Source: Flavobacterium sp. M31R6 (lineage in GTDB: Bacteria > Bacteroidota > Bacteroidia > Flavobacteriales > Flavobacteriaceae). From it: a DNA stretch of 64,000 nt. The notes below the pieces were generated by a model. It was not told where the DNA came from, searched no databases, and saw only the letters and a program-made list of their open reading frames with translations. Below, piece by piece: positions 36,913-45,592 of the stretch (positions are counted from its first letter, which is position 1; the number at the start of each line of letters is the position of its first letter). The position numbers were made by a program, and so were the translations under genes. The stretch spans positions 2,046,001-2,110,000 of the forward strand of contig NZ_CP054141.1 in the NCBI RefSeq assembly GCF_013284035.1, given 5' to 3'.

Positions 36913-39111
36913 TTATTCTCCAGGATGGTAGGTGCGTTCGGCATTTTTTTCAATGTCTTCCCTGTAAAATAAAACATCCTTGAACAGGCCTTTTTGATAC
37001 ATTACGGCTTGATCCATAAAGTGTTTTGATTTTAGATCACCGCTATTTCCTCCTGCCAAAAGTGATTTGGCTTTTATTTTTGGGCCAAATTCAACGGCGC
37101 AAACAAAACTATTTCCATTATAACCGTATCGCTTTTTGGTTCCGTTTTGATAGCTACTTTTATATGCTGGTAAACTTCCCCAAAGTGCTGGTCCATTTCC
37201 TATTGGTAAACTTTCGAGCGTGTCATTAAAAGCTAAATCAATGTCTCCGGAAGAACGCTGAAATCTGTTAAGGTCTCCCCAAGGGATTTGCCAAGTTCCA
37301 AATTTTGTTTTTAATTCACTTACCACAGTTTGTAACTGCGGAATAAGTTGATCGGCGGTTGCGGTTTTTGCAAATTCAATAGTGTTTTCTACTTGATCCA
37401 TTTCGCCTTCGTCTATATACACTTTTTGTATAATTGGGTTTAGTTTGTATCCCCATTCATTGGCCAATGTTGTGGCTACAGAACTTTCGTTGGCATAATA
37501 GTCCCATTTTTTTAATAGCGTAATTGGTTCTATTAACTCTTTGTACATTGGATTTTCGGGTTGTATGTTTTTTTCAAAACTAGAAACCAAGGCCGGAATT
37601 AATACTTCAAAAATAGAAAGTTTTGTATCGTAGCCATCGGCAATTACTTTGTCTAATGTATAACTGTTTCCTTTACTTAAAAGACGAACAGCATTTATTG
37701 CTCTAAAATTCTCTCCGTCGGGAGCCATGTATGGCAAATAATCGGCTTCTTTTGGACTGTTGATTCCGGCAACACTGTAGGGAGTTGAATTGCAGTTTTG
37801 TAACCATCCGTTATTAGGATTGAAAAGATGTACGGTTTCGGAAGGATCGTGCAAACCTTTCCATTGTGTTGCCGAAGTAGATCCGTCAACAACTTTACCC
37901 CAGTCTAGGTCTTTATTTCGAATAGGAATAAAATTACCGTGCCAGTAGGCAATATTTCCTTTATTGTCTGCATATACGGTATTATTTGAAGTGTTGGCTT
38001 TCAATTCCATTGCTTTTTTATAGTCATCAAAGTTTTTGGATTTTGTTCGCAACCAACTTTGCTCCAAACTTTTCATCGAACGGTTGTTGGATTTTAGACT
38101 AATCCATTTTCCGTCTCTTTTTGCCATTATTGGGCCGTTATTGGTAAAATAAGTGGTAAAAGTTTTAGGAACTAATTTGCCTTTTTCTAAATAACTGATG
38201 GTAATTTTCTTTTCTATAACCGGATATAATTTTGAATCATATTCGTAAAACAGTTTATTGTTTTTGGTTACGATTTTTTCAGCGTACATATCGGCAACAT
38301 CGACATTCGAAGAGGTGTGCATCCAGCCGCAATTTTCATTAAAACCTTGGTAGATAAAAAATTGCCCCCAAGTTACCGCTCCATAGGCATTCAACCCTTC
38401 TTCACTGTTAATTTGTATTTCGGGTCTAAAGTAAAAGGTTGTGTGCGGATTGATGTATAAAATAGCATTTCCACTTGCTGTTTTTGAGGGAGCGATTGCA
38501 AAACCATTCGAACCCGTTTGCATATCCTTTACTTTTTCGACATAAGTCAATTTATCAGCACCTCCATAAAAAGATTTTAGTTCAGCATTGGATAAGTCGG
38601 CTGTACTAATTGCTCCAATGCTTCCGTCCGTCCAAAGTAAAGGATACCAAGGTTCGAAATGATTGAGCATCAAAGGTTTTACTTCAGGATGTTTGTGCAA
38701 ATAGTAGTTTATACCATCAGCGTAACTATTCAATATTTTTTTTAGCCAAGGAGCTGCATTCTTGTAGTCGGTTTTAGCTTCATCGACATCAATTAATAAT
38801 CTAGTTTCTAAGTCATTATATAAAACGGAATGGCCTTTTACTTCCGCAAGGCGGCCAAGTTTGTCTATGTAATTCATTTCTACTCTCTTGAAATCATCTT
38901 CACATTGTGCATAAAGCATGCCAAAAACAGCATCAGCATCAGTTTTTCCGTAGATGTGTGCAATCCCCCAATTGTCTCGAATGATAGTAACCTGTTGGGC
39001 AATTTTGTTCAATCTGTTTATTTCTTTGGAGTCCAATTTTTGGGCATAACCAATTAAAGAAAAGCAAAAAAACAGCATTCCGGCTCTGACAATATTTTTG
39101 TAATTAAGCAT
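36913..39111 (-). CDS. penicillin acylase family Ntn-hydrolase
   Basis: 732 aa, exported (signal to GYAQ). Self-processing amidase: the N-terminal nucleophile of the large subunit is Ser201 in TGSNGFAIAP, preceded by the alpha subunit and spacer. The NPHTTFYF segment and WMHTSSNVDVAD fit the family. Substrates of relatives include acyl-homoserine lactones, beta-lactams and peptides with blocked N-termini; here unknown. One base separates it from the cyanophycinase gene upstream, so the two form an operon. Confidence 0.92.
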   Translation of the reverse strand: MLNYKNIVRAGMLFFCFSLIGYAQKLDSKEINRLNKIAQQVTIIRDNWGIAHIYGKTDADAVFGMLYAQCEDDFKRVEMNYIDKLGRLAEVKGHSVLYNDLETRLLIDVDEAKTDYKNAAPWLKKILNSYADGINYYLHKHPEVKPLMLNHFEPWYPLLWTDGSIGAISTADLSNAELKSFYGGADKLTYVEKVKDMQTGSNGFAIAPSKTASGNAILYINPHTTFYFRPEIQINSEEGLNAYGAVTWGQFFIYQGFNENCGWMHTSSNVDVADMYAEKIVTKNNKLFYEYDSKLYPVIEKKITISYLEKGKLVPKTFTTYFTNNGPIMAKRDGKWISLKSNNRSMKSLEQSWLRTKSKNFDDYKKAMELKANTSNNTVYADNKGNIAYWHGNFIPIRNKDLDWGKVVDGSTSATQWKGLHDPSETVHLFNPNNGWLQNCNSTPYSVAGINSPKEADYLPYMAPDGENFRAINAVRLLSKGNSYTLDKVIADGYDTKLSIFEVLIPALVSSFEKNIQPENPMYKELIEPITLLKKWDYYANESSVATTLANEWGYKLNPIIQKVYIDEGEMDQVENTIEFAKTATADQLIPQLQTVVSELKTKFGTWQIPWGDLNRFQRSSGDIDLAFNDTLESLPIGNGPALWGSLPAYKSSYQNGTKKRYGYNGNSFVCAVEFGPKIKAKSLLAGGNSGDLKSKHFMDQAVMYQKGLFKDVLFYREDIEKNAERTYHPGE

Positions 39112-39112
39112 A

Positions 39113-39979
39113 TTATTTGATTTTGAATTTTTGACCTTCGTAGTAAATACCCATTTCTAATTTTTTGATTCCTATGGCATTGTTTCTAGGCGCCTTTGTG
39201 ATTTCGTTTGGATTTTGAACGACAATGACTTCGCTTTCTCCAGCAATTTCAATTTCTTTATTGCGTACAATTATTGCGGTACTTTCGTCTATACCTATGC
39301 CGATGTGAGTAGGGAATTCAACCAATCCGGAAAGGAGTCGGTTGTAACGACTTCTTTTGAGAAAATGCTGATCTATAATTACATTTTTGATCAAGCCTAA
39401 ACCTTCGGCAGTTTCTAGATTGTCATATCGTATATTATTAAAGGTTTCTGTGTATTTTGTTTCCAGTTTTTGGTTTCCGGTAATCATATGTTCACACATG
39501 ACCGCTGCTCCTGCACTCGTTCCTGCAATGGTGCTTCCGTTTTGATAAGCTTTATGTATGGCATTGAAAACAGGAGTTTTGCTTACTATTCCCATAAATC
39601 GGGTTTGATCGCCACCACTTATAAAAATAAGTTTAGCTTTTTGTAATGAATCAACTAAAACAGGATTTGTTGCCGTCTGTTTGTTGAAATTTAACATTAC
39701 AATACGATTAGGTGTTAATTTCTGAACTTGTTCTTTGAAATAAATATAAGCACTATCAGGCTCTTCACTTGACATCGGTAAGACAACAATATAATCTTTT
39801 TTCTGTAAACCGGAAATTGATAAAAGCTGAGTCATTAGTTTGTCTGAGCGGTTTCCTCCACCAATAATAAAAAGTTTTCCTTTTGGAGTTTGTGCTTGAT
39901 TGAAGTTGCAAAGCAAAAATATTAGGAATAATGGGAATAATTTTAAAATAGTTCTGCTGGTTATTTGATTGGTGTTCAT
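39113..39979 (-). CDS. cyanophycinase-like exopeptidase (S51), exported
   Basis: 288 aa; signal to QAQT. S51-type serine peptidase: ISGGDQTRFMG, nucleophile Ser155 in AGTSAGAAVM, and GIGIDESTAIIV near the end. Cyanophycinases cut beta-Asp-Arg dipeptides from the cyanophycin polymer. The family assignment is firm; cyanophycin as substrate is inferred from a second homologue next door and the arginase/RocD genes nearby. In operon with the acylase. Confidence 0.88.
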   Translation of the reverse strand: MNTNQITSRTILKLFPLFLIFLLCNFNQAQTPKGKLFIIGGGNRSDKLMTQLLSISGLQKKDYIVVLPMSSEEPDSAYIYFKEQVQKLTPNRIVMLNFNKQTATNPVLVDSLQKAKLIFISGGDQTRFMGIVSKTPVFNAIHKAYQNGSTIAGTSAGAAVMCEHMITGNQKLETKYTETFNNIRYDNLETAEGLGLIKNVIIDQHFLKRSRYNRLLSGLVEFPTHIGIGIDESTAIIVRNKEIEIAGESEVIVVQNPNEITKAPRNNAIGIKKLEMGIYYEGQKFKIK

Positions 39980-40006
39980 AGTTTTTTGTTTTAGAAGGAT
40001 TTATAG

Positions 40007-41092
40007 TTATTCAATAGTAAGTACTCCATTTGTACAATACATATTTTTATAAGTTCCACCTGAAACAGTTGACCAATTAGTAAGATCAAAACTGCCATTG
40101 CCTGAAGTATTATTTCCTGAAATGGTATATACTTGAACGGCTTTTTTGTTTATAACCCAATTTAAAGGAGTTGCAGAGGAGCAGTTTTCAGGAGCGCCTT
40201 CTTTTGCATTTAAAAAGTAAGCGGTTCCGTTTCCAAATACGATTGCTTTACCATTTTCATCTATGCAAACAGCTGTTTCTTCTTCAACGCCAATTCCTTT
40301 TGGAGTTGTAATTGAAAAATCTTTTAGTAAACGAGCCAGAAAAGTAAAGTGTCTGCCTTTTCGGTCTGGATTGTTGTAATGTGTATCGGTAATGGTGTTT
40401 TTCAAATACGGATTGTTTACAAAATCCCTTTGTATTGTCATGTTTGCGTTATATGGATTTGCAAGTGCTTCAGCAGAGGTTACAGAACCCTTTTCTGCGG
40501 TATATACAGCATCGCCCATAATGGCACAACCGGCGCTCGTTCCACCAATGGGAATTTTTTTTGTCGTTATCAAATAATTCAATGCGTCTTCTACTAAAGT
40601 GTTTTTCCAATAACTGATGTAATTGAATTGGTCACCACCAGCTATAAAAACCATTTCGGCTTGTTTAATTCTTTCTGCAACTTTTGGGTTGTTGGCTAAT
40701 TCTGCACTATTTATTAATAAGGTTTCAACCGAGTTGACTTGACTTTTACCATCTGCTTTTACCAAGTCATATAGATATTGATTATATCCAGTGCTACCTG
40801 TTGCTCTTAATACTATGACATCGCCTCCTTTACTTTTGTTGATCATCCATTTCATAGCGGCATCAACATCAGTTGATCCACCCATTAAAACCGTTCCAAA
40901 ACTTGATGATACATTTACATTACTGGTGTCTCCTACTATACCTATAGATGATGGTAATTTGAATGTAGGTTTTGGAGTAGGAATTGATTCGCTTTGATTA
41001 CTGTCACAGGAAAGCAGCAAGAAGGCTAAACTTAAACAAGATGAAATAAATGCAATTTTTTTTGTGGTTTTAATGAATGGATTTGAAGACAT
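40007..41092 (-). CDS. cyanophycinase, lipoprotein
   Basis: 361 aa; lipoprotein signal ending LLLSC. S51 peptidase core: FIAGGDQFNYISYW, nucleophile Ser in GGTSAGCAIMGDA, TDTHYNNPDRKGRH and GIGVEEETAVCID, plus a C-terminal beta extension of about 80 residues (SGNNTSGNGSFDL). The KGRH segment resembles secreted cyanophycinases more than the first copy. It lies 14 bp upstream of an Lrp-type regulator's stop codon, so the regulator, both cyanophycinases and the acylase may form one transcript. Confidence 0.9.
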   Translation of the reverse strand: MSSNPFIKTTKKIAFISSCLSLAFLLLSCDSNQSESIPTPKPTFKLPSSIGIVGDTSNVNVSSSFGTVLMGGSTDVDAAMKWMINKSKGGDVIVLRATGSTGYNQYLYDLVKADGKSQVNSVETLLINSAELANNPKVAERIKQAEMVFIAGGDQFNYISYWKNTLVEDALNYLITTKKIPIGGTSAGCAIMGDAVYTAEKGSVTSAEALANPYNANMTIQRDFVNNPYLKNTITDTHYNNPDRKGRHFTFLARLLKDFSITTPKGIGVEEETAVCIDENGKAIVFGNGTAYFLNAKEGAPENCSSATPLNWVINKKAVQVYTISGNNTSGNGSFDLTNWSTVSGGTYKNMYCTNGVLTIE

Positions 41093-41105
41093 TTTTTATA
41101 GTGGT

Positions 41106-41558
41106 TTATAAAGTTACGTTTCGCTTAAAAGCACAACCTAGCTCGATGATAGAATCGGTTTTGGCAATGCCTGGTATATTGTCTATTTTTTCATAAAGTA
41201 ATTTTCTCATATGCTCATGATCTTTGGCTATCAATTTAATGTATAGTGTAAAAGATCCGGTAATGAAATAACATTCGGTTACTTCGGGTATGTTTTTTAA
41301 AGCTTCAATGACTTTATTAGAGTCTTGGTCTTTGTTTAAAGTAATTCCTGTAAAAGAACCCCAATCATAACCAATTTTTTTTTCGTTCAATACTGGTTTT
41401 ATACCTGTAATGATTTCTTGTTCTATTAATCTATTGATGCGTTGATGCACCATTGTATTCGATATTTTAAGATTGTTTGCAATTGCCGAAAAGGCCATTC
41501 TACCATCTTTCTCTAACTCTTTAATAATGCTGATGTCAAATTCATCTAATATGTCCAT
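41106..41558 (-). CDS. Lrp/AsnC family regulator
   Basis: 150 aa: N-terminal helix-turn-helix (ISNTMVHQRINRLIEQEIITGI) and C-terminal RAM domain (VTECYFITGSFTLYIKL). Such regulators sense amino acids. It is divergent from rocD across 237 bp, and upstream of the cyanophycinase genes, so it probably controls arginine/ornithine degradation in both directions. Effector not known. Confidence 0.93.
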   Translation of the reverse strand: MDILDEFDISIIKELEKDGRMAFSAIANNLKISNTMVHQRINRLIEQEIITGIKPVLNEKKIGYDWGSFTGITLNKDQDSNKVIEALKNIPEVTECYFITGSFTLYIKLIAKDHEHMRKLLYEKIDNIPGIAKTDSIIELGCAFKRNVTL

Positions 41559-41736
41559 TTCTAGTTTTTTAAGTTAAAATCACTTTTTTTTTCAATTATA
41601 AAAGTAATTATTTTTTAAGTATATGCTATACCAAACTATAAAATGAATTCTAACATTAGTAAAATGACTTTATATTTAAAAAATAAAACTATTTTTAATC
41701 TAAAAAATCAATATTTAAGTCAAAATTAATATTTTA

Positions 41737-41767
41737 TTTGGTAAATAAAAAATTTTTGCTACTTTTG
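41737..41767 (+). promoter_or_regulatory. rocD promoter
   Basis: Textbook Bacteroidota promoter: TTTG (41737-41740), 19 bp, then TACTTTTG (41760-41767), 28 bp before the rocD ATG. The AT-rich stretch upstream, shared with the lrp gene, is a plausible Lrp binding region. Confidence 0.8.
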
Positions 41768-41795
41768 TGTAGAGTTTTTAATAAAAAAAAGAATT

Positions 41796-43046
41796 ATGAT
41801 ACATGCAACACAAGAACTTTCTTCAAAATCGGAAGTTTTAATTGAAAAAGAAAATAAATATGGTGCTCATAATTACCATCCACTACCGGTTGTTTTGGAG
41901 AGAGGTGAAGGTGTTTATGTGTGGGATGTTGATGGGAAAAAATATTTTGATTTCTTATCTGCTTATTCAGCGGTGAACCAAGGACACTGTCATCCAAAAA
42001 TTGTTGGGGCAATGATCGAACAAGCGCAGCGATTGACTTTGACTTCACGTGCATTTCATAATGACCAATTAGGGGTTTATGAGGAATATGTAACCAATTA
42101 TTTTGGGTTTGATAAAGTGTTGCCTATGAATACCGGTGCTGAAGCTGTAGAAACGGCTTTGAAATTATGTAGAAAATGGGCTTATGAAGTAAAAGGAATT
42201 GCTGAAAATCAAGCGCAAATTATTGTATGCGAAAATAATTTCCACGGAAGAACAACAACTATTATTTCTTTTTCAAATGATGAAGGAGCAAGAAAAAGCT
42301 TTGGTCCTTTCACGGAAGGATTTATAAAAATACCATACGATGACACTGAAGCTTTGGAGAATGTTTTGAAATCTTCTAAGAATATTGCAGGTTTTTTGGT
42401 AGAACCAATTCAGGGGGAAGCTGGAGTTTATGTTCCTAGCGAAGGTTATTTGGCGAAAGCCAAGGCACTTTGCGAAGCACATAATGTATTGTTTATAGCT
42501 GATGAAGTTCAAACCGGTATTGCCAGAACAGGTAAATTATTGGCAGTTCACCATGAAAATGTACAACCTGATATCTTGATTTTGGGGAAAGCCATTTCGG
42601 GAGGAGTTTATCCAGTATCTGCAGTTTTGGCCAATAATGGAATCATGAATGTTATCAAACCAGGTCAACACGGTTCTACTTTTGGGGGAAACCCAATTGC
42701 AGCTGCTGTTGCAATTGCAGCTCTTGAGGTAGTGCGTGAAGAAAATTTATCTGAAAATGCAGAAAAATTAGGAATCCTTTTGAGAAAAGGTCTTAATGAA
42801 ATTGCTGAACGTAATCCATTAATCGCTTTGGTTAGAGGGAAAGGTTTGTTGAATGCCATTGTAATCAATAGTGGAGAAGATTCAGATTTGGCTTGGGATA
42901 TCTGTCTTCGTTTTAGAGATTACGGATTATTGGCTAAACCTACTCATGGAAATAAAATTCGTTTCGCACCACCATTGGTTATTACGGAAGCTCAAATTCA
43001 AGAATGTCTTGTCATTATTGAAAAGGCTTTAAATGATTTTAGATAA
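41796..43046 (+). CDS. rocD: ornithine--oxo-acid aminotransferase
   Basis: 416 aa class-III PLP aminotransferase converting ornithine and 2-oxoglutarate to glutamate semialdehyde and glutamate. Signatures: [43 protein letters not shown], and PLP Lys in [14 protein letters not shown]. Followed by arginase 102 bp later, giving arginine to ornithine to glutamate. The promoter is clear and the start follows it at normal distance. Confidence 0.96.
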   Translation: MIHATQELSSKSEVLIEKENKYGAHNYHPLPVVLERGEGVYVWDVDGKKYFDFLSAYSAVNQGHCHPKIVGAMIEQAQRLTLTSRAFHNDQLGVYEEYVTNYFGFDKVLPMNTGAEAVETALKLCRKWAYEVKGIAENQAQIIVCENNFHGRTTTIISFSNDEGARKSFGPFTEGFIKIPYDDTEALENVLKSSKNIAGFLVEPIQGEAGVYVPSEGYLAKAKALCEAHNVLFIADEVQTGIARTGKLLAVHHENVQPDILILGKAISGGVYPVSAVLANNGIMNVIKPGQHGSTFGGNPIAAAVAIAALEVVREENLSENAEKLGILLRKGLNEIAERNPLIALVRGKGLLNAIVINSGEDSDLAWDICLRFRDYGLLAKPTHGNKIRFAPPLVITEAQIQECLVIIEKALNDFR

Positions 43047-43077
43047 GTTACTAAAGAAAGCTACTAAGTTGCTAAGC

Positions 43078-43130
43078 TTCTGAGATTCTAAGTTTTTTTC
43101 TTAGATTCTCAGAAACTTAGATTCTCAGAA
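43078..43130. repeat. hairpin plus direct repeat between rocD and arginase
   Basis: TTCTGAGATTCTAAG pairs with CTTAGATTCTCAGAA (14 of 15), and the second arm is repeated directly 1 bp later (CTTAGATTCTCAGAA at 43116-43130). Could be an mRNA processing hairpin. Confidence 0.7.
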
Positions 43131-43148
43131 ACTAAAATAAATTTTTTG

Positions 43149-44111
43149 ATGCAAAAAGTAATAAAGATTATCAAAAACCGATCGGATATTGGGGCAGGAA
43201 CCCGTGGATCTGATATGGGGATTGATGCAATAGAGATTGCGGCGATAAACAAAAACAGTGATTATTTTAATGAATATGAATTTGAAGATGTAAAAACGCA
43301 TAACGAATCCATCTATGATAAATACCGTAGTTCTGTTGCCAAAAGGATTGAACATGTTGTTGAACAATGCACTAGGGTTAATAAAACAGTAAAAAAGAGC
43401 TTGACCAATAATTGTTTCCCTATAGTTTTATCTGGAGATCATTCTTCGGCTTTGGGAACCATTAGTGGTATAAAAGCTGCTTATCCAGAGCAAACAGTTG
43501 GTGTTATATGGATTGATGCACATGCCGATTTGCATTCGCCATACACAACACCATCTGGGAATATTCATGGAATGCCATTGGCTGCCGTGCTTGGTGACGA
43601 TAATTTAGACTGTCAAGTCAATGACGTAGCCAAAGATACCCAAGAACATTGGGACGAAATGAAAAATATTGGTATTGATGGTCCAAAAGTATTGGCTGAA
43701 AATTTAATTTATTTTGGTGTTCGCGATACTGAGGAAGCAGAAGATAAGCAAATCGAAAAACTGCATATTCGAAACTATAAAGTAGATGAGGTTCGTTATA
43801 GAGGATTAGAGATCTGTGTTGGTGAAGCTTTGGCTAAATTGGCTCACTGCGACGTATTGTATATTTCATTTGATGTAGATTCGATGGATTGTGATTTGAT
43901 TTCGTTTGGGACAGGAACTCCTGTTTCAAGAGGATTTGATCAATATGAGATTATTGACATTATCAACAAAATTATTGAATCTAAGAAAGTAGTTTGTATT
44001 GAAGTAGTTGAGGTAAATCCGCTTTTGGATACTAAAGGTAACAAAATGGCCGAAACCGCTTTTCAGGTTTTGGAAGCGATAACAGCTACTCTTGTTTTGC
44101 CTATTGAATAA
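43149..44111 (+). CDS. arginase/agmatinase family ureohydrolase
   Basis: 320 aa from the ATG at 43149 (the preceding TTG is not preferred). Manganese ligands of ureohydrolases: SGDHSSALG, WIDAHADLHSP, and SFDVDSMD. The usual SFDVDALDP is changed to SFDVDSMDCD, a difference common in Bacteroidota members. Partner of rocD, so arginase (arginine to ornithine plus urea) is favoured over agmatinase. Terminator at 44133. Confidence 0.9.
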   Translation: MQKVIKIIKNRSDIGAGTRGSDMGIDAIEIAAINKNSDYFNEYEFEDVKTHNESIYDKYRSSVAKRIEHVVEQCTRVNKTVKKSLTNNCFPIVLSGDHSSALGTISGIKAAYPEQTVGVIWIDAHADLHSPYTTPSGNIHGMPLAAVLGDDNLDCQVNDVAKDTQEHWDEMKNIGIDGPKVLAENLIYFGVRDTEEAEDKQIEKLHIRNYKVDEVRYRGLEICVGEALAKLAHCDVLYISFDVDSMDCDLISFGTGTPVSRGFDQYEIIDIINKIIESKKVVCIEVVEVNPLLDTKGNKMAETAFQVLEAITATLVLPIE

Positions 44112-44132
44112 TTAGTTTAAGAGTAAGAATTT

Positions 44133-44164
44133 GCCCAAAATCTCAAGTTTTGGGCTTTTTTTTG
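44133..44164 (+). terminator. terminator of rocD-arginase unit
   Basis: GCCCAAAA / TTTTGGGC stem followed by eight Ts. Confidence 0.9.
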
Positions 44165-44214
44165 TCTAATAGTTAAAAGTGGTTCTTTTTTAGAAAATAA
44201 TAAGCAAATTTATT

Positions 44215-44253
44215 TTTGTCAATATTTTAAATACTTATATTTGTATAAGTATT
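44215..44253 (+). promoter_or_regulatory. cobA promoter overlapped by perfect palindrome operator
   Basis: TTTG (44215-44218), 17 bp, then -7 box TATATTTG (44236-44243). The -7 box sits inside a perfect 10 bp inverted repeat AATACTTATA-TTTG-TATAAGTATT (44230-44253), followed by a third half-site AATACTTA. A dimeric regulator bound there would cover the promoter. Regulator identity unknown. Confidence 0.65.
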
Positions 44254-44298
44254 AATACTTAGTTATTTCGAAAATAGTACCATTTATACCTTGAGATC

Positions 44299-45111
44299 AT
44301 GATACAAATAAATAAGCCAAAGTTAACAATAGTAGGAGCTGGACCAGGTGATGTTGAATTGATTACCCTTAAAGCGATAAAAGCATTAGAAGAAGCTGAT
44401 GTTGTTTTGTATGATGCCTTGGTCAATGAAGAGTTATTGCAGTATGCCAAACATGCTGAAATTATATTCGTGGGAAAACGTTTTGGTTGTCATGCGTACA
44501 GCCAAGATCAAATTAACGATCTGATTGTGTCAATGGCCAAAAAGTATGGTCATGTGGTTCGCTTAAAAGGGGGAGACCCTTTTGTTTTTGGAAGAGGAAG
44601 CGAAGAAATAGATTTTGCTTTGCAATTTGGTATTGAAACTGCCATTGTTCCTGGAATATCATCTGCATTGGGTGTACCGGCTTCCAACGGAATTAGTTTG
44701 ACACAAAGAAAGGTAGCTGAAAGTTTTTGGGTAATTACCGGAACAACTTCTGATCATAAATTGTCTAAAGATGTTGCCTTGGCTTCACAATCTTCTGCTA
44801 CTGTTGTTATATTGATGGGAATGAATAAACTGAATGAAATTGTTGCTTTGTACCAAAACAATAGAACAGACGATTTGCCAGTTGCGATTATTCAAAACGG
44901 AACCCAAAAATCTCAAAAGAAAGTTATAGGGACAATCAGTACTATTGAAGGCTTAGTTAAAAAGAACGAAATTGCTTCACCGGCGATTATTGTAATAGGA
45001 GAAGTGGTTAAAAATGCTTCGGCGTTGACTTCGTATGTGAAAGCAGAAATGCTTTCGGATGCATTTTTGGAAGAAGAATTTATTTTACAAAATTTAAATG
45101 TTTTCGAATGA
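44299..45111 (+). CDS. cobA: uroporphyrinogen-III C-methyltransferase
   Basis: 270 aa SAM-dependent enzyme adding two methyl groups to uroporphyrinogen III on the way to siroheme (cofactor of nitrite and sulfite reductases) or cobalamin. Signatures: IVGAGPGDVELITLKA, VVRLKGGDPFVFGRGSEE, VPGISSALGVPA. The stop overlaps the moaD-like start by 4 bp. No other siroheme or nitrate genes are in the window, so the pair may be a remnant of a nitrate-assimilation locus, or simply regulated apart. Confidence 0.95.
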   Translation: MIQINKPKLTIVGAGPGDVELITLKAIKALEEADVVLYDALVNEELLQYAKHAEIIFVGKRFGCHAYSQDQINDLIVSMAKKYGHVVRLKGGDPFVFGRGSEEIDFALQFGIETAIVPGISSALGVPASNGISLTQRKVAESFWVITGTTSDHKLSKDVALASQSSATVVILMGMNKLNEIVALYQNNRTDDLPVAIIQNGTQKSQKKVIGTISTIEGLVKKNEIASPAIIVIGEVVKNASALTSYVKAEMLSDAFLEEEFILQNLNVFE

Positions 45112-45344
45112 TTGTAATAAAGTATTTTGGTGCTTTGGTAGAACGTACCAGATGCCGTGGTGAAAAAATAGATTTTTCGGATTTGCCGTTAAGTAAATTA
45201 TTAATCGAATTGGAAATGAAATACCAACTTGGACAATTTCCTTTTAGTGTGGCAGTAAATCAAAAAATAATAGATAAAGTCAACAATCAAATTCTGAAAA
45301 ATAATGATATTGTGGCTTTATTGCCTCCTTTTGTTGGAACATAA
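45108..45344 (+). CDS. moaD: MoaD/ThiS-family sulfur carrier lacking the terminal Gly-Gly
   Basis: 78 aa ubiquitin-like sulfur carrier of molybdopterin synthase by pattern (IVIKYFGALVERTR start; NDIVALLPPFVG end). Normally the protein ends in Gly-Gly, whose carboxylate becomes the thiocarboxylate. Here the codons read GGA ACA TAA, giving Gly-Thr. Either it is non-functional or its C-terminus is trimmed. No moaE, moaA or moaC lies nearby. Overlaps cobA by 4 bp. Confidence 0.85.
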   Translation: MIVIKYFGALVERTRCRGEKIDFSDLPLSKLLIELEMKYQLGQFPFSVAVNQKIIDKVNNQILKNNDIVALLPPFVGT

Positions 45345-45390
45345 TTGTTTTTTATAAATGATGGCAAAAAGGTAGGGTGCTAACCCTTAG

Positions 45391-45455
45391 CCCCGATAGA
45401 AGTGAAAATCCTCTCTCGTTTTTAGAACGAGAGAGATTGAAACGAATAGCGGGAA
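45391..45455 (+). ncRNA. structured intergenic RNA element, stand-alone copy E1
   Basis: CCCG (45392) pairs with CGGG (45450); within it a perfect 10 bp hairpin CTCTCTCGTT / AACGAGAGAG is flanked by conserved single strands GAAGTGAAAATC and ATTGAAACGAATAGC. The same flanks with entirely different hairpin sequence occur at 57278-57366 and 58431-58521. It could correspond to a known flavobacterial motif such as Flavo-1; I could not check. Confidence 0.6.
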
Positions 45456-45592
45456 CAATGCCTCCAAAAATGCCAAATCTTTCTGCTTCAAAATCAGAAT
45501 TGAATTCAGGTGAAAACACCTAAATCATTACTCTTTTTTACAAATAAAAAACTACTTTTGGTTTTACTAACCTGTATTTGTAAAAATAAAAT

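Noticed and set aside
45391..45455. Moco riboswitch after moaD
   Set aside because: It lies downstream of moaD, before an unrelated peptidase, and shares its motif with E2/E3, so it is not a cofactor-gene leader.
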